A DNA stretch of 64,000 nucleotides from Zea mays (Eukaryota > Streptophyta > Magnoliopsida > Poales > Poaceae), in assembly GCF_902167145.1 (NCBI RefSeq), contig NC_050097.1:111075982-111139981 (forward strand). Reading direction: 5' to 3'. Of the stretch, positions 1-12,326 are shown one piece after another. The notes beneath the pieces are model-generated. The model was not told the origin of the DNA. It did no database searches and saw only the letters and a list, made by a program, of their open reading frames with translations. Position numbers and translations under genes: made by a program. How positions within the stretch are numbered: position 1 is the first letter of the stretch; each line of letters opens with the position of its first letter.

Positions 1-1181
1 TATGAGTACAAAATGTTATCGTAATAGATTAAAATATCTCGAGGATGTTCCCAAGAGTTTTCGGAATCTTCGGAACATTTCTTCGAGTATGAAATATGAA
101 TTTCAATTTTTATAATATTAATTAAATACTTAAAATTTAGTATTTGCAAAAACTATAGAATTTTGGAAACTCAATTATAAATATATATATAATTTTATAT
201 TTCCTCTCATCGAGCCTATTCCGGATCTCGTGTTCTTTTTCACGGAATCACCGAACCGCTTCTTCTCGCGAACGGCATGCTGCTCGTGTCGGCTATCCTT
301 GTCCATCCCTGTATACCCTCGATGTCTACTCCAGCATTTCCCTAAGCTCCGCAAAACATCTTATTCGCTTAACACAATTACCTCGTCCACCTTAGTGTCA
401 CTTGCAGTTTTCCTATTCCCTCACAAAATTCCCTCGCCCTCTACGCAGATATGTAACTCCCTATATCCGAATCAAGCGAGCAGGATCCCCTTCAGTTACC
501 AGCCTCCCCCTTTCTCAATCGTAGCCAATCTCCCTTTCCTCTCTCCCTCCGCTATACCCGGCAACCAGATCGACCAAAACCGACGTCGGCAATCACCGTC
601 CCTGAAGCACAGTGACGTCCTCCGAAGCCCCCTGGTGCCCGTTCCTGAAGCGACGCGCGCGATCGACGATTGCTCAGGTACAATCCTCCACGTGCAGGCC
701 CTGCTTGTGTGTTTACACAGCTCGCAGGCTCGTTGGCCAGTGCTGCCCACGGCAGGCATGGTGGCTGGGCCTCTCCCACGCGTCCCTAGTCCCGTCTCCG
801 GCCGAGCCCACACCGGTGGCCAGCGCCCGCGCAGGCGAGTCCGTGGCCAAGCTCATGGACGGCGCGGCAGCGCGACCTGGAGCCGCTGAGCGCCTCGGCG
901 TGCAGACCCCCGCGCGCCCTCGTCCAGCCATGCTCTTCCCTGCTCGGTCCGGCATGGAGGTTGGGAGCAGCCGCTGCGCTCGGGGCCGCGCTGTAGAGCT
1001 GCTCCTTGCACGTCCACCCTCAGCTTTCCAGCCACGCTCGCTCGTCCGGCCTCCTCTGCTCTTCCCCGGTGAGCCCCTACAGATCTCGCCCGCCAGCGAG
1101 CTTCCTCAACGCGCGCAGCCCCACCTTCGCACGACTCCCTTGGCTCGGTCGAGCAGGGCCATGGCCATGGCCATCCTCTGC
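1..1181 (+). repeat. LTR-a, left part: plus-oriented long LTR of LARD-like Gypsy family T
   Basis: Bases 1-1179 are a near-identical reverse complement of 15755-16933, which lies inside a minus-oriented LTR of the same family. This is therefore the 5' part of a plus-oriented LTR; its first ~200 bp (the segment equivalent to 16934-17133) lie outside the window. The first 200 bp are AT-rich with a TATA-like run near 178-205; 600-1180 is very GC-rich. Bases 842-1179 reappear at 20974-21310, where the same LTR resumes after the insertion. Several open frames cross this GC-rich stretch on both strands, but none is supported as a gene. Confidence 0.85.
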
Positions 1182-1655
1182 TGTTGGGGCGAAGGCAAAG
1201 ACGCCACCCTTCGCTCGAGGCCTTCGCTGCAGTCGCTGGTCTGACAGAGACAAAACGGGCGGGGACACCCTTCGCTCCATTCGGCACCAGACGAAGGCCT
1301 GCGGCGACGCCATCCCGCAGCGCGGCCTCGTTCAGCTCTGAGGTCCACGTGTGATCTGGCCCATTGTAACGGGCCCTGCGTGGCCGCCTTTGTGTTACGG
1401 GCCTAATTTGTAAAGGCATGCTTGTAATTACAGCTTGTAACCCTGCTTTATGGGAATATTCTGGGGATAAACTAGGTGTCTGAGGGCACATGCGTCCTTA
1501 ACACAAGGCGCTGGGCACTCAGATGCCTATAAATACCCCCGCACAGTGCCCGTGAGAGGCTAGATTAACATGGCTATTGCCTCCTAGCACGTAACCCTGT
1601 TGTCACCAGTGTTCACCCTTGTTGGCCTCCTTGCAGTTGAGGGCAAGTTCCAACA
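1182..1655 (+). repeat. E1 5' LTR
   Basis: 474 bp, TGTTGGGGCG...GTTCCAACA. A TATA box (TATAAATA, 1528-1535) lies in a promoter-like stretch, so the transcript should start about 30 bp further on. The 3' partner is 12528-13001. Confidence 0.96.
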
Positions 1656-1672
1656 TTTGGCGCCCACCGTTC
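1656..1672 (+). other. E1 primer binding site
   Basis: TTTGGCGCCCACCGTTC directly follows the 5' LTR. The TGGCGCCCACCG core is the form seen in Tat-type Gypsy elements. I do not assign the tRNA with certainty. Confidence 0.8.
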
Positions 1673-1695
1673 ATGCTACGACAAAACCACCCGCG

Positions 1696-3406
1696 ATGGC
1701 ACCCAAGAGAGCTAACCCGAAGGCTGACGAGGCTGCGAAGGCAGCACTGCTGGCCGCAAGAAAGGGCAAGGCCCTCGTCCTCACCCAATCCACCCACCAA
1801 GAGCCCACTGAAGACAATGTTCCCCACACCTGCGAAGACGACACCTTCCGCACCTGCGGGCCCGAAGGACAATCGCAGCCGCCCCCAGGCTTCGCCCCAC
1901 TGGAAGGCGCGGACCTCACCGAGGACGGCGAGGTCCTCGGCGTCTCAACAGAAGAACAGCTACAGCTGCGCGCCCTGCGCCTCAAGAACCGCAATCTCCA
2001 GAGGCAGAAAGAGATACTGGAGGCCAAGCGCCAGCGTGTGTCCGCACTAGCCAAAGTGAGGCAAATGATACGCGACGAGGAACAGAAGGCCCAAGACCTC
2101 GAGCGCGAGATCGCGCTGATGCAGCGCGAAGGCCACCTTGGCCTGCAGCAAGAGCCACCCAGCCAGCAGCGCGCACAACCAGAAGACACGCGCGAAGGCC
2201 ACCTCGGCCTGCAGCATGGACCACCCCTGCAACACCGAGCACAGCCGGAGAACCCGCGTTTCCCCCAGCGTGACTACACCTTCCAGCACGGCGTGCCGTT
2301 CCAAGGGGTCAACTACCTCGACGAGCGAAGTCCCCTGGCGCCACACCTGCAAGTGACGCCTTGGCCAGCCAACTTCCGAGTAGGGGCATATCCCAAGTAC
2401 AACGGCAGCACCGACCCGACGCAATACATAATGAGTTATCAGGTCGCCGTTGCATCCGCCGGAGGGGACGACGCCATAATGGCGAAGTCTTTCATCATCG
2501 CCCTAGAGGGCCCAGCACTCACCTGGTTCACCAGATTGCCTCCGCTGTCCATTGATTCGTGGAGAAGTCTCAGGGACAAGTTCCTTCTCAACTTCCAAGG
2601 GTACCGTCCAGACACCGACGCTTTGGCCGAGCTCTCGCTTTGCAAACAGCTAGAAAAGGAGACTCTGCGGGAGTATTACCGCAAATTCTTAACACTCAAG
2701 TCACAGCTGCCCTCCGTCGATGATCAGATCGCTCTCCACTACGCCATCAGTGGCCTTCGGGCCGGCGTCCTCTACAGTCACTGTATCAGAGATCCACCCA
2801 AGAACCTCCAGAAGCTATATCAGCTCTTTGAAAAATATGCCAAATCCGAAGAGCTCCACCAGCGCAAGGTTGAGTCACAGCGGAAGCCCAAAGATGCGCC
2901 GCAGTCCAGCCGCACGTGGACGAGGACTCCGCAGCCAGACTCCGGTCGAGATGGCCGCAGTTAGCAGCAAGTGCACAACATCGCCAACCAGCAGCCTGCT
3001 GCTGACCCCCTCGTCGCCAGGAATATCCCCCTCAGGGCCGCGGAAACGGAACTCGTGGCAGGGGCCGAGGGCGCGCGCAGCCGCCGCGCCGGTTCTACTG
3101 CCTTTTCCACGGCGAAGACTGCGCCCACCAAACCAAAGACTGCCCCGAAATGAAGGCCACCAGAGACAGAATGGCGCGGGCGCAGCCAGCCGACAATCCC
3201 AGAATTGTCGCGCATAATTACCAGCCACCCCCTCCACCATATATCCACGCTCCCGCTCCGCATCCACCGCACCACGCTTACCAACACCATCAGGAAGTAC
3301 AAATCATACCTCCTCCACCCCACCACCACACCAGCAACATCAAAACATCCCCCATGCCCCAAAGCAGGAAGACTTCGCCGATCAACCATATCGCGGAGTC
3401 ATTCAC
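1696..3406 (+). pseudogene. gag: E1 gag, broken by a nonsense codon and indels
   Basis: The start is the ATG at 1696, 40 bp past the LTR, reading MAPKRANPKADEA; E2 has the same start. The capsid-like part includes ALTWFTRLPP and the segment around LCKQLEKETLREYYRKF, typical of the plant retrotransposon gag domain. The N-terminal third has a coiled-coil-like Glu/Arg/Lys stretch and an imperfect internal repeat (EGHLGLQ occurs twice). A TAG at 2962-2964 replaces the CAG present in E2 and ends the frame after 422 codons. Just downstream (about 3007-3014) a C run is one base shorter than in E2, shifting the frame. The zinc-knuckle-like segment (CLFHGEDCAHQTKDC) lies at about 3095-3150 in another frame. 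In E2 gag runs straight into pol in one frame, so a single Gag-Pol polyprotein is the likely ancestral form. Confidence 0.9.
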
Positions 3407-6400
3407 ATGATAACAGGCGGGTCCAGCACTAACTTCGACACCAAGCGGCAGAAGCGGGACCACTACCGCAGCATCAACCATGTCGCCGTCACTGGCCCAG
3501 TCGTGCAGACGAAGTGGTCCCACATACCGCTAACCTTCGACGCACGAGACGTCGACCTGCGCAGCACCCCCCACATCGACGCTATGGTCATCAATTGCAG
3601 CGTGGCAGGCTGGGACTTACACAAAGTCCTAGTCGACAACGGCAGACAGGCGGACATCATCTTCCTCCACGCCTTTGACCGCATGGGTATAAGCCACAGC
3701 CTGCTCAAGCCTTCGGACAACCCGTTGTATGGCTTCGGCGGCAAAGGCACCTTTCCCGTTGGCAAAATAGAGTTGCCCCTCTCCTTCGGTGTTGCACCCA
3801 ATGCCCGAAGTGAGCAAGTAACCTTCGATATTGTCGACATGGTATATCCATACAACGCCATCATGGGCCGGGGCTCCATCAATAAGTTCGAAGCTGCCAT
3901 CCACGGACTGTACCTATGTATGAAGATACCAGGTCCGCTAGGCGCTATCACGATCTACGACAACCAGCAGACGGCACGCAACATAGAGCGGGACTTCGTG
4001 CCTGGTCAGAGAAACGTACACTGTCTCACGACCCAGCGCGAGGTCCCTGCGCCCGCCAGCCCAACCGATAAGCAGCACGACAAGGCACAGCTGCAGAGCC
4101 AAGACGGGACCAAGACTGTCCCCCTTGATCAGGCCACACCCAAGCAGACAGTCACTATCAGCGAAGACCTTACATCACATGAAGAAGAGAAGCTTCTCTG
4201 CTGCCTGGCCAAGAATAAAGATGTCTTCGCCTGGTCCGCCCTAGACCTGGTCAGAGTCAGCCGATCCATAATTGAGCACAGCTTGGGAATTGACCCTTCG
4301 GTGCGACAAAAAAAGCAAAGGCTCCGCAAAATGTCCGACGAAAAGACAGAGGCCGCCAAGGCGGAGGTACATCGCCTCCTAGAGGCTAAATTCATCGAGC
4401 CAGTGGCTTACCCCACGTGGCTCTCCAATGTCGTAATGGTGCAGAAAAAAGCAGGAAATGGCGGATGTGCATAGACTTCACCAGTCTCAATAAGGCCTGC
4501 CCAAAGGACAATTTCCCGTTGCCGCGGAGCGACAAAATAGTCGATAGCGCGGCCGGATGCGAGGTCATGTCACTCCTCGACTGCTTCTCCGGCTATCACC
4601 AGATATACATGAAGGAGGAAGACAAGGCTAGCACCAGCTTTATAACACCCTTCGGCACTTATTGTTTCATCAGGATGCCGGAGGGACTCAAGAATGCCGG
4701 GTCCACCTTCTCCAGACTCACCAAAACAGTACTCGAAGGGCAGGTTGGCAGAAATATATTTACATATGTGGACGACATAGTCGTCGCCAGCAAGAATAAG
4801 GAGGACCATCTCGCCGACCTCGCCGAGACATTCGCGAACATGCGAGATGCACGACTCCGCCTAAACCCGGAAAAGTGCGTCTTCGGTGTTCGCCAGGGCA
4901 AGATATTGGGCTACCTGGTGTCACACTGCGGCATCGAGGCCAACCCAACCAAGATCCAGGCCATCGTCGACATGTCGCCTCCGCAGTCCGCCAGGGACGT
5001 CCAGCGTCTGACAGGCAGATTGGCCGCTCTCAACAGATTCATCTCCAGGTCCGCCGAGCGAAGTCTCCCCTTCCTCAAAACACTCCGCGGTGCGAAAGAC
5101 TTCGCCTGGGGACCGGAGCAAGCAGCGGCCTTCGCCTCACTAAAACAGTACCTGTCGGAGCTGGCCATCCTCACAAGCCCCGACTCCTCGCTCCCCCTAT
5201 TGCTCTATGTCGCGGCTTCGCCGCACGCGGTCAGCGCGGCACTAGTGCAGGAGCAGACAGTTGAGGGCGCAGTCAGACAGTGCCCTGTTTACTATGTCTC
5301 CGAGGTCCTGACACCGTCCAAATGCAACATGACAGAGCTGGAGATGATCGCCTACGCAAACTGCCAAGTGGGCATTACTTTGAAGCATCGGTGAGGATTC
5401 AAGGTCCGAGTCACCTCAGATAGGGGGCTCGGCGAACTATTCAGAAACCCGGAGGCATCGGTGAGGATTGCCAAGTGGGCAGCCGAACTCTCCGGCTACC
5501 ATATCAGCTTCGAGCCCAGGACAGCCATCAAGTCACAAGTCCTGGCAGACTTCGTCGTCGACTGGACTGGGCCAACAACACAGCCGGACCCGTCCACAGA
5601 GAAGGTTTGGACCATCCATTGCGATGGCGCATGGTGCCATGCGGGGGCAGGCGTCGCTGCAGTCGTCACCTCACCAGCCGGAGTCAAACACAGATATGCA
5701 GCACGCCTCAGCTTCGCTCTGGAATCCGACAGATGCACAAACAATATAGCAGAGTATGAAGCGGTTATCCTCGGCCTCCGCAAGCTAAGGGCCCTCGGAG
5801 TCACACATGTATCATCAAGACAGACTCCAAGATAGTTGCCGGCCAGGTCGAGAAAGACTATGCAGCAAAAGACCCCGCGCTCATGCAATACCTCGCGGCT
5901 ATCCGAAGTCTCGAGAGACAGTTCAAGGGATTCACCTTGCAGCATGTGGATAGGGCCAAGAACGAGGAGGCCGATGCATTGGCCAAGGCTGCCGCCAGGG
6001 GCGAGCCCTTGCCCTCCGACGTGTTCTTTCACACCATCGGCACGCCAGCCGTCCGGAGCCCCGAAGGGCTCCAAATAACTAATGATAGCGAGGGCCACCG
6101 CATAGTCAACCTAATCATGACAGAAGACTGGCGGGCACCAATAACCCTGTTCCTACAGGGGTACTATCATCCAACCGACGTCAGCGAGGCCAAGCGCCTC
6201 AGACATCGAAGCCGGGACTTCGCACTGATCGAGGGCCAGCTCTACAAGAAAGGGGTCAGTCAGCCAATGCTTAAGTGCGTCACCGAAATCGAAGGCATGC
6301 AGATCCTACGTGAAGTCCACAGTGGCACGTGCGGCTCGCACGCAGGGCCAAGGGCCCTAGCTGCCAAGGTGATCCGCCAAGGGTTTTACTGGCCCGCAAT

Positions 6401-7352
6401 GATCTGCGCCGCAAATCGGGTCTCAAGGTCCTGCGAAGCCTGCCAGAAGTTTTCTCCTCGGTCAGGCAACCCCTCGCAGTATACAAAGCTGATTGCCCAT
6501 ACATGGCCTCTCCAGCGCTGGGGCCTGGACATTATCGGGCCACTGCCCACCGCTCAGGGGAACCTTAAGTTCGCCTTCGTAGCCGTCGAATACTTCACCA
6601 AATGGATCGAAGCGAGGGCTATTTCTACAATAACATCAAAGACTGCCCAGAAATTCTTCTGGCAAAACATTGTTTGCCGCTTCGGAGTACCGTCCGAGCT
6701 AACAGTTGACAACGGCAAGCAGTTTGACAGCCAAGATTTCAAGGATTTTTGTTTTTCCATCGGCACCAAGCTTGCCTTCGCTTCAGTCTATCATCCGCAG
6801 TCCAACGGGGTCGTGGAGCGCGCCAATGGGAAAATCTTCACAGCCGTCAAGAAGATGCTCCTCGATGAAAAAAAAGGAAGATGGACCGATTTATTACCTG
6901 AGGCAGTCTGGGCGCTAAACACAACTGAGTGCAGGGCGACTGGGTTCACTCCTTTCCGCCTTCTTTACGGATCGGAGGCCATGACCCCGCAAGAAATAAA
7001 GCATGGGTCCCCGCGTACAGTTCCGTCAGCCGTCCCCGACGTGGACGAGCCAACTTCAAAAGATCTCATTGACGGAGACCGGGTCTTCGCCCTACAGGCC
7101 CTAAACAAATACCAAGCCCAGACCAAAGCATGGCGCGACCACGCAGTCATCCCGAGGGAGTTCAGCGAAGGGGACCTCGTACTCGTCCGAACAGCTCGGA
7201 CGGAGTCCAGGGGAAAGCTGGAGCCCAAGTGGGAGGGCCCCTTCATAGTCAAGACAAAAGCATCCCCCAGCGCCTACAGGCTCACAACGCCAAACGGCGA
7301 GGACCTGGAGCACTCCTGGAACATCGACAACCTCCGCAAATTTTTTGTCTGA
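3407..7352 (+). pseudogene. pol: E1 pol: protease, RT, RNase H, integrase in three frames
   Basis: Protease motif VLVDNGRQADIIF is near 3626-3664, with a DNG active site and Arg where E2 has Ser. RT carries the catalytic YVDD at 4765-4776. RNase H has CDGAW near 5620 and NNIAEYEA near 5750. Integrase has an HHCC zinc finger at about 6310-6460, then the catalytic residues in GLDIIGPL (near 6525), TVDNGKQF (near 6705) and ERANGK (near 6815). The frame ends at the TGA at 7350-7352. Breaks relative to E2: a frameshift near 4445-4455 between protease and RT; a scrambled RT-RNase H junction at about 5355-5475 in which GCATCGGTGAGGATT and GCCAAGTGGGCA each occur twice; a one-base loss near 5806 in RNase H. 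Integrase is open from 5883 to 7352. Confidence 0.93.
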
Positions 7353-7585
7353 CTCATCGGGGCTGATCTTGCCCTTGTAATTCGCCAAAAACAATCCTGT
7401 ACCGGCCCGCACTCTTTTCCTCCCGGGGGGTGAGGTTTTTAACGAGGCGGAGCCATGTAATATATGTGTGAAAAATCCCCCGCAAAAACATGCGTCAAAA
7501 ACAGACCGCGACGACGGCCTTCGACATTCGACCAATTCGAGGTCACCGCGAGGCTAAGCGCTAGCCACCCTCGCGTGCGACAAAT

Positions 7586-8275
7586 CCGCGCAGAAGTCGC
7601 CTAAGGGTGCAGCCGGACTAAGCACAACAAGTGCGAAAAAATCCGATGTCTATCGCGAAGACTATCCGCGCAGAAGTCGCCTAAGGGTGCAGCCGGACTA
7701 AGCACAACAAGTGCGAAAAAATCCGATGTCGATCGCGAAGACTATCCGCGCAGAAGTCGCCTAAGGGTGCAGCCGGACCAGCACAACAAGTGCGAAAAAA
7801 TCCGATGTCTATCGCGAAGACTATCCGCGCAGAAGTCGCCTAAGGGTGCAGCCGGACTAAGCACAACAAGTGCGAAAAAATCCGATGTCGATCGCGAAGA
7901 CTATCCGCGCAGAAGTCGCCTAAGGGTGCAGCCGGACCAGCACAACAAGTGCGAAAAAATCCGATGTCTATCGCGAAGACTATCCGCGCAGAAGTCGCCT
8001 AAGGGTGCAGCCGGACCAGCACAACAAGTGCGAAAAAATCCGATGTCTATCGCAAAGACTATCCGCGCAGAAGTCGCCTAAGGGTGCAGCCGGACCAGCA
8101 CAACAAGTGTGAAAAAATCCGATGTCTATCGCGAAGACTATCCGCGCAGAAGTCGCCTAAGGGTGCAGCCGGACTAGCACAACAAGTGCGAAATAACCCG
8201 AAGTCTATCGCAAAGACTCCGCGCAGAAGCCGCCTAAGGGCGCAGCCGAACTAGTACAACAAAAGCAGAAACGAC
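7586..8275 (+). repeat. E1 tandem array, about nine copies of a 79-80 bp unit
   Basis: Units containing CGCGCAGAAGTCGCC start near 7586, 7666, 7746, 7825, 7904, 7983, 8062, 8142 and 8218. Each also carries AACAAGTGCGAAAAAATCCG. Adjacent units are nearly identical; the last is degenerate and shorter. The array lies between the integrase stop and the end of the opposite-strand gene. E2 has the same unit in about six copies (55880-56300). A reading frame crosses it only because the unit lacks stops in one frame; it is not a gene. Confidence 0.93.
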
Positions 8276-8436
8276 AGCATCAAACCATCCGCGCTAAAAC
8301 CGACTATAATCACACCAGCACAGCATAACCAACCATACCAGACAAAGTACACAACGCCCTCGCAGGCACAAGCACGCGAGGGCACACAGCTTCATCTTAC
8401 AAGCCTTTACACATATACAAGCGAGGGCGCCACACT

Positions 8437-11400
8437 CTACATCGGCTCAACCTTAGGAATAATTCCCATCTCCCTATAATTAAATAACATTATCCTAAGC
8501 TCCTCACCCGCAAAAAGACTTCGCAGTTCCCCTTCCCCTGTACCCGCGGCGGCCGGCAAAGACAACAGCTCCTGCCGACCAGCCCTACTCACGCGAAGCC
8601 GAGCCCCTTCCTCCGTACTAACCCTACGCTTTGCAACCGCCCTTCGTCGTCGGCGCCCGGTGCTAGGACCTGGCACGTCTGGCGCGTCCGCGGCATGTGG
8701 CGAAGCCTCCGCCGCAGCCACGTCCAAGGCCGCAAAATAATCCAAGTCCTCCTCCGACGACTCCTCAGTCCACTCAACCGAGCTCCCAGAGTCAGTAAAA
8801 TCAAAAAACTCAGATACAGACCCACCATATTCATTCCCACCTTCCGCGGTCGAAGCCGCCAAAAACTCAGTAGTAGCGGTTGCGTGCGCAGGCCCAAAAT
8901 CTTGAACCTGCGCAGCAACCAAAATTCAGCACAACATCCAAAAATTCCCCAACCCTAAACACCCACTACGCCACCTGCGAAGGCCCTGACGCTGCGGGAG
9001 CCTCCGCCGTTGGCTCCGCCGCTGCTTCCGCCGTTGTTTCCGCCGCCACCGCCGCGGGATCTTCAACACTCAGCACAGCAGCTGCGGGGGCATCAGGGGC
9101 GCCTTCGGCCACCTTTGGGGGCAGGTCTTCGCCGGCCGCAGCGGATGTGGGGGCAGCCGTCGTGATCGCTACGGTCTCCGAGGTTGGCTCCAGGGCGACC
9201 CCAGTCATAGCCTCCGCAAGGGTCGGCTCCGGGTCTGGCAGCGCGCTGTTCAGAGCCCCGAAGTCGTCCACCCGCTCGCCACGCGCCGCCTAAGACAAAA
9301 CACACAAAATTCAGCAAACACAAGCACACCCCACATACAACAAACGCCAAACAAACAACAACATTACCTGAGCCCTCGCAATCTCGGCCCGCTCCCTGAC
9401 CACCTCACGACCGTGCGGACCCCACATCCGGTCGTAGAGGGCCCCGGCGGATTCCTTCACAACGGGGTCTTCGACCTTATAGACATCTCGCTCAAAATCT
9501 TCATCTGCCTGGTCGAAGACCTCGAAGTGCCGGCACCCTTCGCGGGAGAGTGCGTTCACCGCCCCCTCGCAGGTGACCAGGGAGGCGTACGACATAAACC
9601 CCCCCACGACAGCGGGGAGTTCCTGCAGTTCCTCCTGCACCCATTCCAGACAGCGAAGCCCGGGCTCTCGGTCCGGCACCTCGAAGTCACCGGTCCGCGC
9701 ACCCAGCTCACGATATGTATCCATAAGCTGTGTGCGCATCCGTTCGGCCTCCGCACGCATCGCGGCCTCGGCCCCCTTCGCGCGGCTCACCAGGGCGGTG
9801 AGCCGCTCCTGCAGATGTCCGGCGAGCTCCTTGGCAATATTGCCTTCCGCCCGCGCCAGCTTGGCCTCCGCCTGCGCAGCCTGCTCTTTGGCGATGGCTT
9901 CGTTGGCCTCCCTCCTCTCCCCCGCCAGCTGGCGTCGGAGGTCAGCCTTCTCCTTCTCCAGGGCGGCCACCTTGTCCGCCAGTTTACGGCACTTGCTGTC
10001 GGAGGCCGATTTTTCACGGACAGCGTCAGCATGTTGCGTCCGAAGTCTCTCGACTTCGGCAGACAAAGCTGCCGTAAGGGCCCCCGACGCAGTACGGCTG
10101 GTGAAGTCAGCCACCTGCAGAGCACACGTAAGGCCGTTGCCTTGAAAAAAAAGGGGGGGGGGGAGAGTATAGCTCAGCGGACCTGACTCAGCGCCTCCGT
10201 CGCCTGACTCAGCGCCTCCGTCACTCCCTTCAGCCGGCGGGTCGCGGCGCCCGCCTTGTCCCTGACCACAGCGAGGGCCGACACCTCGCCTCCGGCGCCA
10301 AGAGCCTCGCCCCTCGCCTTCGGCACTATGGCAGCCGTCGCGATCGCCGCGCCAGGCGCAACTATAGCAAGCTGGCCCTCGTCCGACCCTGCAACGCATC
10401 AACGAATTAAAAAAAATAATAATAATAGGCCAACGGCTTACCACCAAGATAGTCGTCCATAGTAATATCGGTGCCGAAGTCGGCAACACGTTTGCCCGAC
10501 AACGGCAACGCTCGGGCCGCCTTCGAAGCCTCCGCCACTCCGCTGGCCGGCGGCACCACCTTCGTTGACTTGGAGCCTCCGGCGCCCGCCGTTGCCTCCG
10601 GCGCCTTGCTAGGTGCAGAGGCGCCCGCCTTCGCCGCCAGCGGCGGCTTGCCTCCGCCGGGGGCCGCAGCCTTCGCAGCCCCCCGCTGTCACTTCGGCCT
10701 AGCTTCATGCAGCCTGACAGCCGCCTGGCGTTTTTGCGCCGCCCCTTGGCGATCCTTGTCCATCACTGCCCACACAACAGCACCGATATTCCACCCGTAA
10801 GGAAAAACTCTCCACTGACGAACCATACGAGATGTAAAACAGTCCTCGTCAGCCGCGAAGGGGATAGGAACATTCCTAGGCCAGCAACCCCCGGTAACCC
10901 TCAGCATCCGAGCCGAAGACTCCCGGAGCTCGGGCGAAGACATCCTTTCCCCCGGGGCCGCACACGTCCTCATTAACTCTCTAGCAAAACTATCAAACAC
11001 CCCAAGTCCTCCCATCGCAGTACCTAATTTTCTCTTTTTTGAGGAAGGGGCGGCCGCCGGCGCAGGGTCGTCTCCAGTCTCCACCGCCGGTTTCTTCCCA
11101 CGGCGGTCCGCTTCGTCTTGACCGGGATAGCCGTCGTACGGCAATTGATTTAATTCGAAGACCCTGTTCAAACGGTCATTTGACCCGCGGATATCAAAGC
11201 TGCGCTGGCCTTCCGTCCTCGGCACGTAACGCCCCACGAGCCGCACCGCCCCGTCCTCCACATCGAGCACAAAGGCGGCCGGGTCGCGGTTTCGTAGATT
11301 CAGTGCGAAGGCAGGACTTCGCACCACCCTTCCTCCGTGAAAAGGCATCTGGCGAGGGCACACTTCGCCCAACGCCTAGCCATGCGCCAAGGGCCACACC

Positions 11401-12158
11401 CCGTACGCCACGAACTCTTCAACTAAATCACGCCCACTGCTCTGACCGGCGGCGCACCGAAGGGCCCCTTCGTCTGCATCCTCCTCTGCCACTTCAAAGG
11501 GCGGATACGCAGAGTAATAATGAGAGCACATCTCAGACACGGGGAGTCCCTCATGGTCTTCGACAGTATCCTCAGCAACGTAAAACCAAAATTCATTCCA
11601 ATTGCCCCACTTGTTGCGGGCGCACGGAACCATCTCCACTACTTGCATTGTGGTCTTGCCGGTCTTCGGCGTGAATGTGCACGACCCGAACTGGGCAACT
11701 TCGTCCCCAATCATCCTCTTCTGCCAGTGCAAACAATAATACTTCGCAAAAACTTCAACCGACGGCTGTCCGCCGTACGAAGTCGTCGCCCAGACATACT
11801 TCGACAGTGCCACCACGACATTCGGTGTCAGCTGATGTATTTGAACGTTGAATCTACGCAGGACTTCGCCAACAAACCGGTGCGCAGGCAAGCGGAGACC
11901 GGCGGCGAAGAACGCCTCAAAAACGACCAACTCACCCTCCGGCTCGGGGACTTCCTCCGTCCCCGGAGCACGAGCAACTCCGCCGCCAAAGTAGCCCAAC
12001 CGCTGCATATCTTCAACGCAGGCTGATGTCATCCGCGACACACCAAAATCAACAGAGTCGTCGGCGCGCAACTCCTCCACCATCAAGCTACTCAACGTCT
12101 CCTCAGACGAGGCGGCGGCCGGCGGCGTAGTGGCAGCGGAAGAAGAAGAGGACGGCAT
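8437..12158 (-). pseudogene. E1 opposite-strand gene (aORF), five exons, two nonsense codons
   Basis: Reading the minus strand from ATG 12158, exons are 12158-10442, 10388-10183, 10114-9368, 9289-8975 and 8907-8437. All four introns (53, 68, 78 and 67 nt) begin GT and end AG, and removing them keeps one frame of 1152 codons. Exon 1 has the domain known from plant annotation as 'putative gypsy-type transposon' (VFEAFFAAGLRLPAHRFVGE, then a WFY/H-rich part), followed by a Pro/Ala/Lys linker. Exon 3 is coiled coil (ADKVAALEKEKADLRRQL) and then a domain with LEWVQEEL, REGCRHF and GREVVRER. Exon 4 is Ala/Pro/Glu rich. Exon 5 is acidic, then basic, ending IIPKVEPM. Nonsense codons: TAG at 11378-11376 (Trp in E2) and TGA at 10691-10689. 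The function of this family is unknown. The exon model is inferred from splice signals and frame; no transcript was available. Confidence 0.82.
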
Positions 12159-12319
12159 TGCTACGTACCGTCGGCGGCGGCGGGCGGTCTGCTTCACTCG
12201 AGCCAGAACTCCGGCGAGCAAGAGGAGCAGCGGAAGAAGAGGAGCAGCAAGACGGCGGGCGGCTAGGGTTTTCACGGAGCGCGGAAGGCAAAGTTCAAAC
12301 AGCGCCAACCCCCGCCCCC

Positions 12320-12326
12320 TTTTATA
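12320..12326 (-). promoter_or_regulatory. TATA box for the E1 opposite-strand gene
   Basis: TATAAAA on the minus strand, followed by a G-rich run, 162 bp upstream of the ATG at 12158 and outside the LTR. E2 has the equivalent box at 52035-52041. Confidence 0.65.

Noticed and set aside
230..889. 219-codon open frame in the left LTR, repeated inverted at 16045-16704
   Set aside because: It lies inside a long LTR, overlaps other frames on both strands in a GC-rich stretch, has no recognisable domain and differs between copies without coding constraint.
7767..8081. Open frame of repeated NKCEKIR...AQKSPKGAAG units
   Set aside because: It is translation of the 80-bp non-coding tandem array.
7586..8275. 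CRISPR-like regular repeats
   Set aside because: The whole 80-bp unit repeats with no unique spacers; this is a retrotransposon 3' tandem array in a plant genome.
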